Below are positions 40,448 through 49,536 of a stretch of DNA of 64,000 nucleotides, one piece after another. Below the pieces are notes generated by a model that made no database searches, was not told the DNA's origin, and saw only the letters and a list, made by a program, of their open reading frames with translations. A program made the translations under genes and the position numbers. Origin of the DNA: Halomonas urumqiensis (lineage in GTDB: Bacteria > Pseudomonadota > Gammaproteobacteria > Pseudomonadales > Halomonadaceae); the NCBI RefSeq assembly GCF_003028575.1, contig NZ_PYUD01000001.1, positions 1,364,001 through 1,428,000 of the forward strand, in the 5' to 3' direction. Within the stretch, counting starts at the first letter, position 1; the number at the start of each line of letters is the position of its first letter.

Positions 40448-41002
40448 CTACTCGTCGCGATCCTTCCAGCCGTCATCTTTCAGTCGACGTTGCCTTCGGG
40501 CCCTTTCCATGGCGTCGTCGACGTCTCTGGTGGGGGGTTCCAGGTCGCCATGGGCACGGAACACCACCTTGCCGTGCGGTGTGGCGGATGTGTCGACGCG
40601 CTTGCTGAGTGAGCCGATGTCCTCGGTACTGACCAGGCGTGGCAGGGCACCCAGGGTGTTGGGCTGTGTGGTCAGGCGGCCCGTCCAGGTCCAGCAACGT
40701 TGGGGCACCTTGGAGACTTCCCATTGCGCGCCTTGCCATTGGGCACGGTAGTCGTCACCCAGGTTCAACTCCTCCAGCGGAATCAACGTGGCGAACAGGT
40801 TGCTGTTGAGCACGATGCCGGTGTTGCCCATGCGCACACCGCCTTGATAGTGACCGGTACGCATGTCTTGCAGTGCCTGACGATGCTTTTGGCGGGTGTC
40901 CAGGGTACCTTTTTCGCACAGGTGCAACAGGCCGTCATCGACCTGCTTGATCACCCAGCACTGTATGGGCTTCTTGCCGAATAATGCACCTAACATTGCC
41001 AT
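40448..41002 (-). CDS. Hypothetical protein
   Basis: A 184-residue soluble, mostly hydrophilic protein beginning MAMLGALFGKKPIQCWVIKQ; no family recognised. It ends with a highly charged tail (ERARRQRRLKDDGWKDRDE). No signal peptide or membrane helix. No clear Shine-Dalgarno before 41002 or the in-frame ATG at 40996. Converges with the exported-protein operon, stops 18 bp apart. Confidence 0.65.
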   Translation of the reverse strand: MAMLGALFGKKPIQCWVIKQVDDGLLHLCEKGTLDTRQKHRQALQDMRTGHYQGGVRMGNTGIVLNSNLFATLIPLEELNLGDDYRAQWQGAQWEVSKVPQRCWTWTGRLTTQPNTLGALPRLVSTEDIGSLSKRVDTSATPHGKVVFRAHGDLEPPTRDVDDAMERARRQRRLKDDGWKDRDE

Positions 41003-41117
41003 GCTGTTGGCGCCAAGGCATTGATGGATGCGGCATCTTGCCCTTCCATTGACGTCTTCCTTGAGTGAAATTCATTCTTATTCACAATAGCATATGTGCT
41101 GAATGAATTGAATTGAC

Positions 41118-41552
41118 TTAGGTGGTCGGTGGCAGGCCTGATGCGTCCAGATAGCATGGCGACGAAGCCGGCTCGCTATCACTGGCATCCTCTTCGTTGA
41201 GTGCCTGCAATACGGCGTCGCGCAGCAGCGGCAGGTGCGATGCCGTTAGATCTCGGCTGGCCGAGAGCAGGGTAAGCCTGCCTTTACGGGCATGACGCAT
41301 CAGCGGTATCAGGGCTTGTGGGGCATCACGTAGCTCCCCCCGGTAACGCGCCGCGAATACCGTCTGGTTGATGTCGCCCTGGTGGTACTGTCGTCTCACG
41401 GCGGGGGTGGGCGAGGCATCGCGATACCATTCGGTAAGCGCCAGGCTTTCGCGACGTTTGCCACGCGGCCATAGCCTGTCGACCAGCACCCTTGCGCCAT
41501 CGTCGGGTTCGGCGGGCTGGTAGACTCGCTTGAGCTGGATGTCGTAGGCCAT
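41118..41552 (-). CDS. DUF488 family protein
   Basis: A 144-residue protein: IQLKRVYQPAEPDDGARVLVDRLWPRGKRRESLALTEWYRDASPT is the DUF488 (YeaO-like) signature, followed by FAARYRGEL and GRLTLLSASRD. AAGGA lies 9 nt before the ATG at 41552. Function not established in the family; uncharacterised cytosolic protein. Monocistronic. Confidence 0.88.
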   Translation of the reverse strand: MAYDIQLKRVYQPAEPDDGARVLVDRLWPRGKRRESLALTEWYRDASPTPAVRRQYHQGDINQTVFAARYRGELRDAPQALIPLMRHARKGRLTLLSASRDLTASHLPLLRDAVLQALNEEDASDSEPASSPCYLDASGLPPTT

Positions 41553-41706
41553 GGGTCCGTTTCCTTGATGACAAGACTGTGCCAGTTTGCCATGCAGGAT
41601 GTCGCTGGCAAGTCCATTGCTGGCGCTTGGGCAGGCGCTTCGCTGGTGAGGCGGCGCAGGTGGCAGATAGTAATTTTCTCGCATTGGACCGAAGAGGGAG
41701 TGACAA

Positions 41707-42285
41707 ATGGCGGTGGAACCGGAAGTACGCAAGCCCGAAGAACATAAGCCCGAAGAGGAAAAATCCGTTCAGGGCCGGCGCGAACGTGCCTTCGAGCACT
41801 TCCTGTGGAACTCGCGATTCCTGGTGATGCTGGCGGTGTTGCCGACCCTGTTGGGTGCCTTGGTGCTGTTTATCATCGGCACCCTGGATATTCTCAAGGT
41901 GCTTGTCGATACGCTGACCTACTACCTGGTGGACAGCAGCCAGGACATTCATGACACCGTGGTGCCGAGCATCATCCTGGCGGTGGACATCTACCTGGTG
42001 GCCATCGTGCTGTTGATTTTCGGGCTGGGCGTGTATCGGCTGTTCGTGTCGCCGATCGAGCAGGCCGAGGACCACGCGCCGAAGCACCCCTTCAATGTCG
42101 AATCCTTCGACCAGCTCAAGGACAAGATCGCTCGGGTGGTGATCCTCGCGGTGATCATCGAGTTCTTTCGCGCGGTGGTGGATATTCGCTTCCAGAGCCC
42201 GCTGGATGCCATCTACCTGGCACTTTCGGTGCTGGCGCTTGCCGCCGCGCTCTATCTGATGAGCCTGGCGCAGCGGCATGATTGA
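41707..42285 (+). CDS. YqhA/UPF0114 family membrane protein
   Basis: A 192-residue inner-membrane protein. It has a charged N-terminus, then hydrophobic segments at about 40-60, 92-112, 140-160 and 168-186, with the family blocks LWNSRFLVMLAVLPTLLGAL, SIILAVDIYLVAIVLLIFGLGVYRLF and DQLKDKIARVVILAVIIEFF. The role is unknown; it lies 93 bp upstream of mscL. GGGAG lies 6-8 nt before the ATG. Confidence 0.88.
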   Translation: MAVEPEVRKPEEHKPEEEKSVQGRRERAFEHFLWNSRFLVMLAVLPTLLGALVLFIIGTLDILKVLVDTLTYYLVDSSQDIHDTVVPSIILAVDIYLVAIVLLIFGLGVYRLFVSPIEQAEDHAPKHPFNVESFDQLKDKIARVVILAVIIEFFRAVVDIRFQSPLDAIYLALSVLALAAALYLMSLAQRHD

Positions 42286-42378
42286 GCGCGCTGGGCCGGT
42301 GCGTGGCATCATCTGCCATGACCGGTATCGGCGCGAGGGGCGCCGATAACTTTTAGGAAAGGCCACGAGGGAAGGAAT

Positions 42379-42807
42379 ATGCTCAAGGAATTCAAGGAAT
42401 TCGCGGTACGTGGCAACGTGGTGGACATGGCGGTGGGGATCATCATCGGTGGTGCGTTCGGCACCATCGTCTCGAGCCTGGTCAAGGATATCCTGATGCC
42501 GCCCATCGGCCTGTTGCTGGGTGGCGTGGATTTCACCGATATCTTCGTGGTGCTCAAGGGTGACGGCCCCTACGCAAGCCTTGTCGAGGCCACCGAAGCG
42601 GGGGCGGTGACCCTCAATATCGGGCTGTTCGTGAACCACGTGATCAGCTTTCTGATCGTGGCCTTCGCGGTGTTCCTGTTGGTGAAGGTGATCAACCGGC
42701 TGCGCCGTCAGCAGGCCGAGGCACCGACCCCACCCAGTGCCCCGCCCGAGGACATCCTGCTGCTGCGGGAGATCCGCGATAGCCTGGTGAATACCCCCAG
42801 GGAGTGA
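42379..42807 (+). CDS. mscL: Large-conductance mechanosensitive channel
   Basis: A 142-residue Msc[41 protein letters not shown] (TM1 pore helix with the G/A pattern), then [22 protein letters not shown] (TM2) and a charged C-terminal helix. It opens under membrane tension to release solutes on osmotic downshock, of clear use in a halophile that stores compatible solutes. Confidence 0.97.
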   Translation: MLKEFKEFAVRGNVVDMAVGIIIGGAFGTIVSSLVKDILMPPIGLLLGGVDFTDIFVVLKGDGPYASLVEATEAGAVTLNIGLFVNHVISFLIVAFAVFLLVKVINRLRRQQAEAPTPPSAPPEDILLLREIRDSLVNTPRE

Positions 42808-42859
42808 TTGGCGTTCAGCGAGTGATGAACGTTCAGGGAGTGATTGGCGTTCAAGGAGA
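42804..42859 (+). repeat. 18-bp unit repeated three times between mscL and the beta-CASP gene
   Basis: AGTGATTGGCGTTCAGCG, AGTGATGAACGTTCAGGG and AGTGATTGGCGTTCAAGG, starting on the mscL stop region and ending in the AAGGAG Shine-Dalgarno of the next gene. Confidence 0.9.
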
Positions 42860-42865
42860 GACATC

Positions 42866-44344
42866 ATGGACGATATGAAGGCGTGGCCAAGGATCGTGCA
42901 TCATGGCGGCGGCAGTGGCGTGACAGGCAGCTGCCACCGTCTGCAACTGACCGAGGACAGGGCGCTGTTGGTGGATTGCGGGCTGTTCCAGGGGCAGGAT
43001 GCCGAACTGCGGGGCGAGAAACAGGGCGACGACGAGCTGGCGCGCCATCGGGTCACCTTTCCCGTCGAGGATGTGGTGGCGCTGGTGGTGACCCATGTGC
43101 ACATCGACCATATCGGCAGGCTGCCTTACCTGCTGGCGGCGGGCTACCAGGGGCCGATCCTCTGTTCGGTGCCTTCTCGCAGGCTGTTGCCGCTGGTGAT
43201 CGAGGACGCCTTGAAGATCGGTTTCACCCGCGACAGGCAACTGATTGAGCGCTTTCTCGAGGAGGTAGACCGGCGCTTGCTGGCGCTGGACTACCGCCAG
43301 TGGCAGACCCTGGTGGACGATGAGGGTTTGCTGCTCAGGGTAAAGCTGCAACGCGCCGGGCATATTCTCGGTTCGGCCTATGTCGAGGTGGAAAGCCAGG
43401 TACGCGGGCCAGGGTGGCAGGCGAAGCCGGTACGCACGGTGTTCTCCGGTGACCTGGGGGCGCCCCATGCGCCGTTGTTGCCTGCGCCGCGCTCGCCATG
43501 GCGCTGCGACCAGCTGGTGCTGGAGAGCACGTATGGCGATCGCCGTCATGAAGACCGTCGGCATCGTCGCCAAAGGCTCAAGGCGGCGATCGACAGGGCG
43601 CTTGCGAATGGCGGCACGGTCGTCATACCCGCCTTCAGCATTGGGCGCACCCAGGAATTGCTCTACGAGATGGAGACGCTGATTCATGGCGCACGCGATG
43701 TGCGCTGGCAAGAGCTCGAGATAATTGTCGACTCGCCTCTAGCGGCGCGTTTCACCACCATCTACCGTGAACTCAAGCCTTGGTGGGACGCCGAGGCCCA
43801 TCAACGCTTGCGCAGTGGCCGGCATCCACTGAGCTTCGATAACCTCTATACCGTGGATGAGCACGCCACCCATGAACGAACCGTGGACTACCTGACCACC
43901 AGTGGCCGGCCAGCGGTGGTCATCGCCGCCAGCGGCATGGTCAGTGGCGGGCGTGTGGTCAATTACCTGAAGCGTATGCTGGGCGATGCACGTCATGCCG
44001 TTGTGTTCATCGGCTACCAGGGGGCGGGCACGCCGGGCCGCGACATTCAGCGCTACGGCCCGCGCGGCGGCTGGGTGGTGCTGGATGGGCAGCGCATCGA
44101 TATTCGCGCCCGTGTGGAGACCGTGTCGGGTTATTCCGCCCATGCCGACCAGCACGATCTGCTCAACTTCGTGCGCCGCATGCGCCACCCGCCACGGCAT
44201 ATCCGGCTGGTACATGGCGAGGCCGATGCCCAGCAGGGGCTGAAAACCTGCCTGGAAGCTTGGGCGACCGAAAAGGGGCATAGGCTTGAGGTGACGTTGG
44301 GGGCGCAGTTCAGCGATGACCCCGGCAAGCAACACACGACATGA
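42866..44344 (+). CDS. Metallo-beta-lactamase/beta-CASP nuclease family protein
   Basis: A 492-residue protein of the RNA-processing beta-CASP type. The N-terminal MBL part has SCHRLQLTEDRALLVDCGLFQG and HVHIDHIGRLPYL (HxHxDH), then GHILGSAYVEVE and FSGDLG, and the beta-CASP insert has VVIPAFSIGRTQELL. Late motifs SGMVSGGRVVNYLK, VSGYSAHADQHDLLNF and RLVHGEADA complete the set. Homologues (KH-less CPSF73-like) are RNases or DNA/RNA exonucleases; the substrate here is unknown. AAGGAGA lies 6 nt before the ATG. Confidence 0.92.
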   Translation: MDDMKAWPRIVHHGGGSGVTGSCHRLQLTEDRALLVDCGLFQGQDAELRGEKQGDDELARHRVTFPVEDVVALVVTHVHIDHIGRLPYLLAAGYQGPILCSVPSRRLLPLVIEDALKIGFTRDRQLIERFLEEVDRRLLALDYRQWQTLVDDEGLLLRVKLQRAGHILGSAYVEVESQVRGPGWQAKPVRTVFSGDLGAPHAPLLPAPRSPWRCDQLVLESTYGDRRHEDRRHRRQRLKAAIDRALANGGTVVIPAFSIGRTQELLYEMETLIHGARDVRWQELEIIVDSPLAARFTTIYRELKPWWDAEAHQRLRSGRHPLSFDNLYTVDEHATHERTVDYLTTSGRPAVVIAASGMVSGGRVVNYLKRMLGDARHAVVFIGYQGAGTPGRDIQRYGPRGGWVVLDGQRIDIRARVETVSGYSAHADQHDLLNFVRRMRHPPRHIRLVHGEADAQQGLKTCLEAWATEKGHRLEVTLGAQFSDDPGKQHTT

Positions 44345-44462
44345 TGCGGGTCTGCGGGTTTGTCTTTTCATTACATGTCTCGGACATCCGCATGCGGTAG
44401 CCTTGTGTTATCGAATGCTCGGCAACATGATGCCGGCGGAATTTCAGCAGGGAAGGTAAACG

Positions 44463-45788
44463 ATGAGAGTGACCGTTTTCGGTACGGGATACGTGGGGCT
44501 GGTGCAGGGTGCGGTACTCGCCGAAGTGGGCCACGACGTGATGTGCGTTGACGTGGATGCCGGCAAGGTCGAGCGCCTGAAACAGGGCATCATCCCGATC
44601 TACGAACCTGGCCTGGTGCCACTGGTGCGTGACAATCACGATGCCGGGCGGCTGAATTTCACCACCAGTGCGGAGCAAGGCGTGAGTCATGGCGAGATGC
44701 AGTTCATCGCCGTAGGCACGCCACCGGACGAGGATGGCAGCGCCGATCTGCAACATGTGCTGGCGGTGGCCGAGACGATTGGCCGTTACATGGAGCGACA
44801 TTGCATCGTCATCGACAAGTCGACCGTACCGGTGGGCACCGCCGACAAGGTGCGTGAGCGTATCACCAGCACCCTTGCCGAGCGTGGGCGAGGCGAGTTG
44901 ACCTTCGAGGTAGTCTCTAACCCTGAGTTTCTAAAGGAAGGCAGTGCCGTCGGCGATTGCATGAAACCCGACCGCATCATCATCGGCAGTGAGAGCGACG
45001 ATGCCATCGAGGCGATTCGAGAGCTCTATGCCCCCTTCAACCGCAACCATGAAAAAATCATCGTCATGGATGTGCGTAGCGCCGAGCTGACCAAGTACGC
45101 GGCGAACTGCATGCTGGCCACCAAGATCAGCTTCATGAACGAAATGGCCAACCTGGCCGAGCGGCTGGGAGCCGATATCGAAATGGTGCGTCAGGGGATC
45201 GGCAGCGACCCGCGAATCGGCTACCACTTCATCTATGCCGGTGTTGGCTATGGTGGCTCCTGCTTCCCCAAGGACGTGCAGGCGCTGATCCATACCGCAG
45301 AGGGCATCGGCTTCGATCCCAAGGTGCTGAAGGCCGTCGAGGCGCGCAACCTCGAACAGAAGACCACGCTGTTCGACAAGATCCACCACCATTATCAAGG
45401 TGCGCTTGCCGGCAAGGTTATTGCCCTGTGGGGCCTTTCGTTCAAACCCAACACCGATGACATGCGAGACGCACCCAGCCGCGTGCTGATGGAAGCGCTG
45501 TGGCAAGCAGGTGCCAACGTGCAGGCCTACGACCCCGAAGCGATGGAAGAAGCCCAGCGCTTGTACGGGCACATTGACGAGCTGACACTCTGCGGCACCA
45601 AGGAAGCCGCCCTGAAAGGCGCCGACGCCCTGGTTATCGTGACCGACTGGCAAGCCTTCAAGGCACCGGATTTCGACCTGATACATGAAAAGCTCAGCGA
45701 ACCCGTGATCTTCGATGGCCGCAACCTATTCGACCCCAAGCGCATCAGGCGCAAGGGCTTTGTCTATCATGGTATAGGGAGAGCCTGA
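44463..45788 (+). CDS. ugd: UDP-glucose 6-dehydrogenase
   Basis: A 441-residue enzyme that oxidises UDP-glucose to UDP-glucuronate with two NAD+. The Rossmann start [20 protein letters not shown], the block [16 protein letters not shown] [24 protein letters not shown], the central [20 protein letters not shown] and the catalytic Cys in [16 protein letters not shown] are all present. Likely supplies glucuronate for the polysaccharide made by the genes that follow. GGGAAGG lies 7 nt before the ATG. Confidence 0.96.
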   Translation: MRVTVFGTGYVGLVQGAVLAEVGHDVMCVDVDAGKVERLKQGIIPIYEPGLVPLVRDNHDAGRLNFTTSAEQGVSHGEMQFIAVGTPPDEDGSADLQHVLAVAETIGRYMERHCIVIDKSTVPVGTADKVRERITSTLAERGRGELTFEVVSNPEFLKEGSAVGDCMKPDRIIIGSESDDAIEAIRELYAPFNRNHEKIIVMDVRSAELTKYAANCMLATKISFMNEMANLAERLGADIEMVRQGIGSDPRIGYHFIYAGVGYGGSCFPKDVQALIHTAEGIGFDPKVLKAVEARNLEQKTTLFDKIHHHYQGALAGKVIALWGLSFKPNTDDMRDAPSRVLMEALWQAGANVQAYDPEAMEEAQRLYGHIDELTLCGTKEAALKGADALVIVTDWQAFKAPDFDLIHEKLSEPVIFDGRNLFDPKRIRRKGFVYHGIGRA

Positions 45789-46037
45789 GTTGCCGCGCCC
45801 TGTCTTGCTCAGTGGTTTGGCCGGCGTGCGCAGTAGCGGGGTTCAGGCAGGAGGTGTGATGAGTATCATCCCCTCTGTCCGATGGTGTACGTATTGATAT
45901 TCAAGTAAAATTAGCAATTTGCACAGAGACAACGTGTTCTGGCTAGCCAGAACGCAGAGATGGCCACGAGCAACGTACCATGGCAGGGAAATTGTCAGGT
46001 GTGGCAGGGCATGGGAATCCGCCCGGAACAATCCCTG

Positions 46038-46049
46038 GGCGGTAGCGTG
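46038..46049 (+). promoter_or_regulatory. ops element for RfaH recruitment
   Basis: GGCGGTAGCGTG is an exact match to the ops core, located in the 296-bp leader between ugd and the wzz-like gene, 36 nt before that start. The stretch in front (GGGCATGGGAATCC) is reminiscent of the rest of a JUMPstart sequence but is not a close match. RfaH loading here would let RNA polymerase read through the long AT-rich polysaccharide operon. Confidence 0.8.
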
Positions 46050-46084
46050 CCTGATTATTCTAGTTGAACGGAACGAATGGAATC

Positions 46085-46888
46085 ATGACAAACTCGACCC
46101 CACCGATCACCCAGAACGAACGCCGCGACCATGTCGACGATGAGATATCACTGGTCGACCTGGCTATGATCCTGGCCAGGCGCTGGAAGGCGCTGCTGAT
46201 CATCTTTGTCGTCATCGTTGCCGTCTCTCTCGCCTATGCTCTGTTGATGCCGCGCAATTACCAGTATGTGTCGGTATACAATGTTGCTGAACAAAATCCG
46301 ACCCAAGCGCTGGAGTCGCCCTCGTCGCTGGTTGCCAAAGCGCACAACATCTATCTGGGACCGCAGACGCGTCAGCTGCTAGAACAGCAGAACTTGGCAC
46401 ATTTGCCGTTCGAGGTGCAGGGCAGCAACCCCTCCGATACACTGCTCGTCACATTGACAAGTGATGCCAATCCGGAGCACGCGGGGCTAGTGGAAGAGCT
46501 GCATATGCAGGTCGTCGAAAGCTTGCAGCAAGCACAGCAAGATCTTGTGGAGCGTCGGCGGGAGACTCTGGAGCGTCAACTGGAAAGTAACCGGCAGGCG
46601 CTTGAGGCCGTACGCGACTCCGATAGCGTTAGTGCTGGAGAATTGATCGCGACCTATACGTCCCGAGTCGCCGAACTGGAGACTGATCTGTCGGACCTGA
46701 GGAACGGTAAGGTTGGCCAGATAGCAGTTAAGAGTCTAGAGCCCGTTGGTACCAGTCCCAAATTGATACTGGCGTTGGGCATCGTACTCGGTGGCATGCT
46801 GGCCGTGATAGGGGTGTTTATCCTAGAATTCGCCAGCTTGGTCTATGCGAATTTGAGAAGGGAAAGAGCGAACAGGTCCTCTTGGTAG
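46085..46888 (+). CDS. Wzz-family polysaccharide chain-length regulator
   Basis: A 267-residue inner-membrane protein with the Wzz N-terminus (DEISLVDLAMILARRWKALLIIFVVIVAVSLAYAL, TM1), a periplasmic helical and coiled-coil region (about 130-190) and a C-terminal TM2 (ILALGIVLGGMLAVIGVFIL). The proline-rich motif before TM2 is weak (EPVGTSPK). Such proteins set chain length of Wzy-polymerised polysaccharides. It has no tyrosine kinase domain. Start at 46085; a TTG at 46064 is in frame. Confidence 0.88.
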   Translation: MTNSTPPITQNERRDHVDDEISLVDLAMILARRWKALLIIFVVIVAVSLAYALLMPRNYQYVSVYNVAEQNPTQALESPSSLVAKAHNIYLGPQTRQLLEQQNLAHLPFEVQGSNPSDTLLVTLTSDANPEHAGLVEELHMQVVESLQQAQQDLVERRRETLERQLESNRQALEAVRDSDSVSAGELIATYTSRVAELETDLSDLRNGKVGQIAVKSLEPVGTSPKLILALGIVLGGMLAVIGVFILEFASLVYANLRRERANRSSW

Positions 46889-47122
46889 TCATTATGATGC
46901 CAATTTATGGCTATATATGAGGGGTGATGTAGAACCTTTATGCACAGCTCTACATGGGTTGATCAGTTTGCCACCAAACGGGATGCGTTTGATTTTTTGT
47001 AGTCTTTACAGTATGACCAAACCTTCATTGCCCCAAAATTATTGTATTCGTATCAGTGCCACGATTCATACAAATAATCACCAGCAAAGCGATTGTTTTT
47101 TTTCTTATTTTGAGAATAAAGG

Positions 47123-48361
47123 ATGAGGAAGCTAGTAGCTTTTTTTTTCAGAGTTAGTGCAATTGGTGTTAAGTTTTTATTTATACTATTCCTTGGGTTT
47201 TATTACTCTTTAGAAGATGTGGGCCTGTATGGATTGGTCGCTGCGTTGGCAGGGTATTCTGTCTACTTACTCGGATTTGAGATACATTCATCGGTTAATA
47301 GGCAAGGGATAAAAAAACCAGAAGAATGGGTCGGGCTTATCAAAAAACAACATGGTGTATTTTTAGTAAGCTCGATTGTCTTTGCCATCCTGGTTTTATC
47401 CTATGCTGTGATTTTCCCAGCAAACCAAACAGTAATACTGTGTTTGCTCGCTTTATGTTTAGTCGAGTATTCTGGACAAGAAATATATAGAAGATATATA
47501 GCGCTGAGGAGGCCCTTTGAAGCGTCAATATTTCTTTTTTCTAAAAATGCGATATGGCCGATGTTGTTTGTCTCCAGCTATTTCTTTCAGGATGTTAAGC
47601 CTGATATTGAAGTTGTTTTCTATTTTTGGATCGTTTTTGGAGGAGTTTCAAATCTATTTGCTGGATTAAATCTCAGGAAAACATACTTTAAAGATGTCCT
47701 GTGGCCTGTGATTGATCTAACCTGGTTCTATGATAGCTTAAGAACAAGTTTAGTCTTTTTATGCAGTATTCTGGTCATGCGCAGCGTTAATGTGGTGGAC
47801 AGGGTATTGGTTGGAATAAGTGACACGCCAGATACGCTGGGAGTTTATGTTTTTTATACAAGTGTGGCTGCAGCGGTTGGAGCCGTGCTGAACTTCATGG
47901 GTGCCGCACAGAGTTACCCAGCATTGATAAGGTCTATATCTGAGAAAGATGAAAACAGATACTTAAAAGTTCGCAGGTCAATGCTATTGAGCACGATGAG
48001 TATGGCAGTTATCGGCGTCCTGTTAGTGCCTGCCTTTTTCATGGTGTTGCGGACCTATGTTGAAAACTCCTTGTTGAATTTTGAATCTGAATTGCAACTC
48101 TTCACACTTGTCATGATTGGGGTGGTGATGAATGCATTGAATATATTTTTTCACTACATCCTATATTGCCACGGAAAAGATAGGGAGATATTAATATCGA
48201 ATTTATTGTCATTGCTGGTAACTATGGTGTTTTTAGGGTTGATATGGAGTTTTTTTGTAGTGGATGTTATTTATGTAGCAGTATCGGTTTTGATATTTTA
48301 CACTAGTGGTGTTGTAATAAAGTACTACTATGGATATCGCCTGAGGAGTGCTGCAGAATGA
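47123..48361 (+). CDS. Wzx-type polysaccharide flippase
   Basis: A 412-residue integral membrane protein with about 12 hydrophobic segments, AT-rich and using codons unlike the backbone. The N-terminal block LFILFLGFYYSLEDVGLYGL and the mid block VDRVLVGISDTPDTLGVYVFYTS are typical of the MOP/Wzx exporter superfamily. It probably flips the undecaprenyl-linked repeat unit. AAAGG lies close to the ATG, and its stop overlaps the next start (ATGA). The 234 bp before it hold no convincing gene. Confidence 0.85.
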   Translation: MRKLVAFFFRVSAIGVKFLFILFLGFYYSLEDVGLYGLVAALAGYSVYLLGFEIHSSVNRQGIKKPEEWVGLIKKQHGVFLVSSIVFAILVLSYAVIFPANQTVILCLLALCLVEYSGQEIYRRYIALRRPFEASIFLFSKNAIWPMLFVSSYFFQDVKPDIEVVFYFWIVFGGVSNLFAGLNLRKTYFKDVLWPVIDLTWFYDSLRTSLVFLCSILVMRSVNVVDRVLVGISDTPDTLGVYVFYTSVAAAVGAVLNFMGAAQSYPALIRSISEKDENRYLKVRRSMLLSTMSMAVIGVLLVPAFFMVLRTYVENSLLNFESELQLFTLVMIGVVMNALNIFFHYILYCHGKDREILISNLLSLLVTMVFLGLIWSFFVVDVIYVAVSVLIFYTSGVVIKYYYGYRLRSAAE

Positions 48362-49536
48362 TCTATAGAGTCCTTGGGCCGTTCGACAGATATAATTACG
48401 GTGACTTGTTATTCCCTTTGATTTTAAAATACAAAATTGAATCTCTAGGTTATCAGGTGGAATTTTATGGATTGGTAGAGAGTGACTTTACAAATTATGG
48501 CGCGGTGAAAACTCTTTCTATTTCAAATTTCTATAGCGACCTTTCCAAGGGCGACAAGGTGATAATTGCTGGTGGCGAGTCGTTATGCACCTCTTGGGCT
48601 GATCTCTATTCCTATCTCAATAAATTATTTGATTACATTTACGGTAATCGTATAGCAAAAGGGATAGATAGACGTATAAATATTTTTTCATGGCTTGCTC
48701 GCTCGATATGCTCAGGCCAAAGTAGGTATCCTTTTGCATTTTCTCCGAGAGAACTTAAATTAGATGTCAGTATCAGTTTTAATGCAGTTGGAGGTGCGGC
48801 ACTAAATACTTGGCCATACAAAAAACTGCATCGCTTTGTAGAAAATATTAATGATTCAAAGTTGATTGGTGTCAGAGACAATTTAACCTATTCAGCTTTA
48901 AAAAAAATTAGATCAGAAATGGCTGTAGAGCTGGTACCTGATTCAGCAATTCTCATGCAGCGTTTTTATTCAAAAGAATTAGATGAACTTAAGATACGAA
49001 AAAAGTATAAATTGCCAGAAAAATATATCTATTTTCAGGTTGGCAATGAAAAATATTCTGATTTGAATGTCATCTACAATGAATTGAAGAGCCTTGCCAA
49101 CGAGACGGGTTATGCAGTGGTATTGTGTGCAATCGGCCATGCTTTGGGGCACGAAGACTTGAAGCCACTGCAGTCATTACACAGAATGTCCCAAGCTGAC
49201 GGACAAAATAATTTCATAATAATATCCGACATGCTTAATGTGTTTGATCTAATGTGCTTGATCAAGGAATCTTCTCTGTATATTGGTACTAGTCTACATG
49301 GTGTAATAACTTCGTTAAGTTTTGGAGTCCCTTATGTTCCGTTGAATAAGGAAATCAAGAAGGTGGGGGAATATCTCAAAGAGTGGGGTGTAAGGAGTCT
49401 CTCTCAACAGTGTGATGAGGATCAAATTGTAGAACTGGGAATTAATGCACTGAAAGTCAATAGCTCAGATATAATGCGAGATGTTGAGCGCCAAAAAAAT
49501 ATCGCCAGTGAATTCTTGGATAGGTTGATCGAATGA
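48358..49536 (+). CDS. Polysaccharide pyruvyl transferase family protein
   Basis: A 392-residue protein with PS_pyruv_trans features: NYGDLLFPLILKYKIESLGY, DKVIIAGGESL, then in the second half YIYFQVGNEKYSDL, a conserved SSLYIGTSLHGVITSLSFGVPYV. Members transfer pyruvate from PEP to form ketals on exopolysaccharide sugars, adding negative charge. Overlaps upstream (ATGA) and downstream (ATGA). AT-rich. Confidence 0.88.
   Translation: MIYRVLGPFDRYNYGDLLFPLILKYKIESLGYQVEFYGLVESDFTNYGAVKTLSISNFYSDLSKGDKVIIAGGESLCTSWADLYSYLNKLFDYIYGNRIAKGIDRRINIFSWLARSICSGQSRYPFAFSPRELKLDVSISFNAVGGAALNTWPYKKLHRFVENINDSKLIGVRDNLTYSALKKIRSEMAVELVPDSAILMQRFYSKELDELKIRKKYKLPEKYIYFQVGNEKYSDLNVIYNELKSLANETGYAVVLCAIGHALGHEDLKPLQSLHRMSQADGQNNFIIISDMLNVFDLMCLIKESSLYIGTSLHGVITSLSFGVPYVPLNKEIKKVGEYLKEWGVRSLSQQCDEDQIVELGINALKVNSSDIMRDVERQKNIASEFLDRLIE

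Noticed and set aside
41326..42867. Long minus-strand frame antisense to yqhA and mscL
   Set aside because: It covers two well-supported plus-strand genes (UPF0114 and MscL), and its translation is His/Gln/Asp-rich, typical of a frame shadow.
46917..47126. 69-codon frame between the wzz-like and wzx-like genes
   Set aside because: No recognisable domain, no Shine-Dalgarno, and AT-rich leader composition. It overlaps the wzx start.
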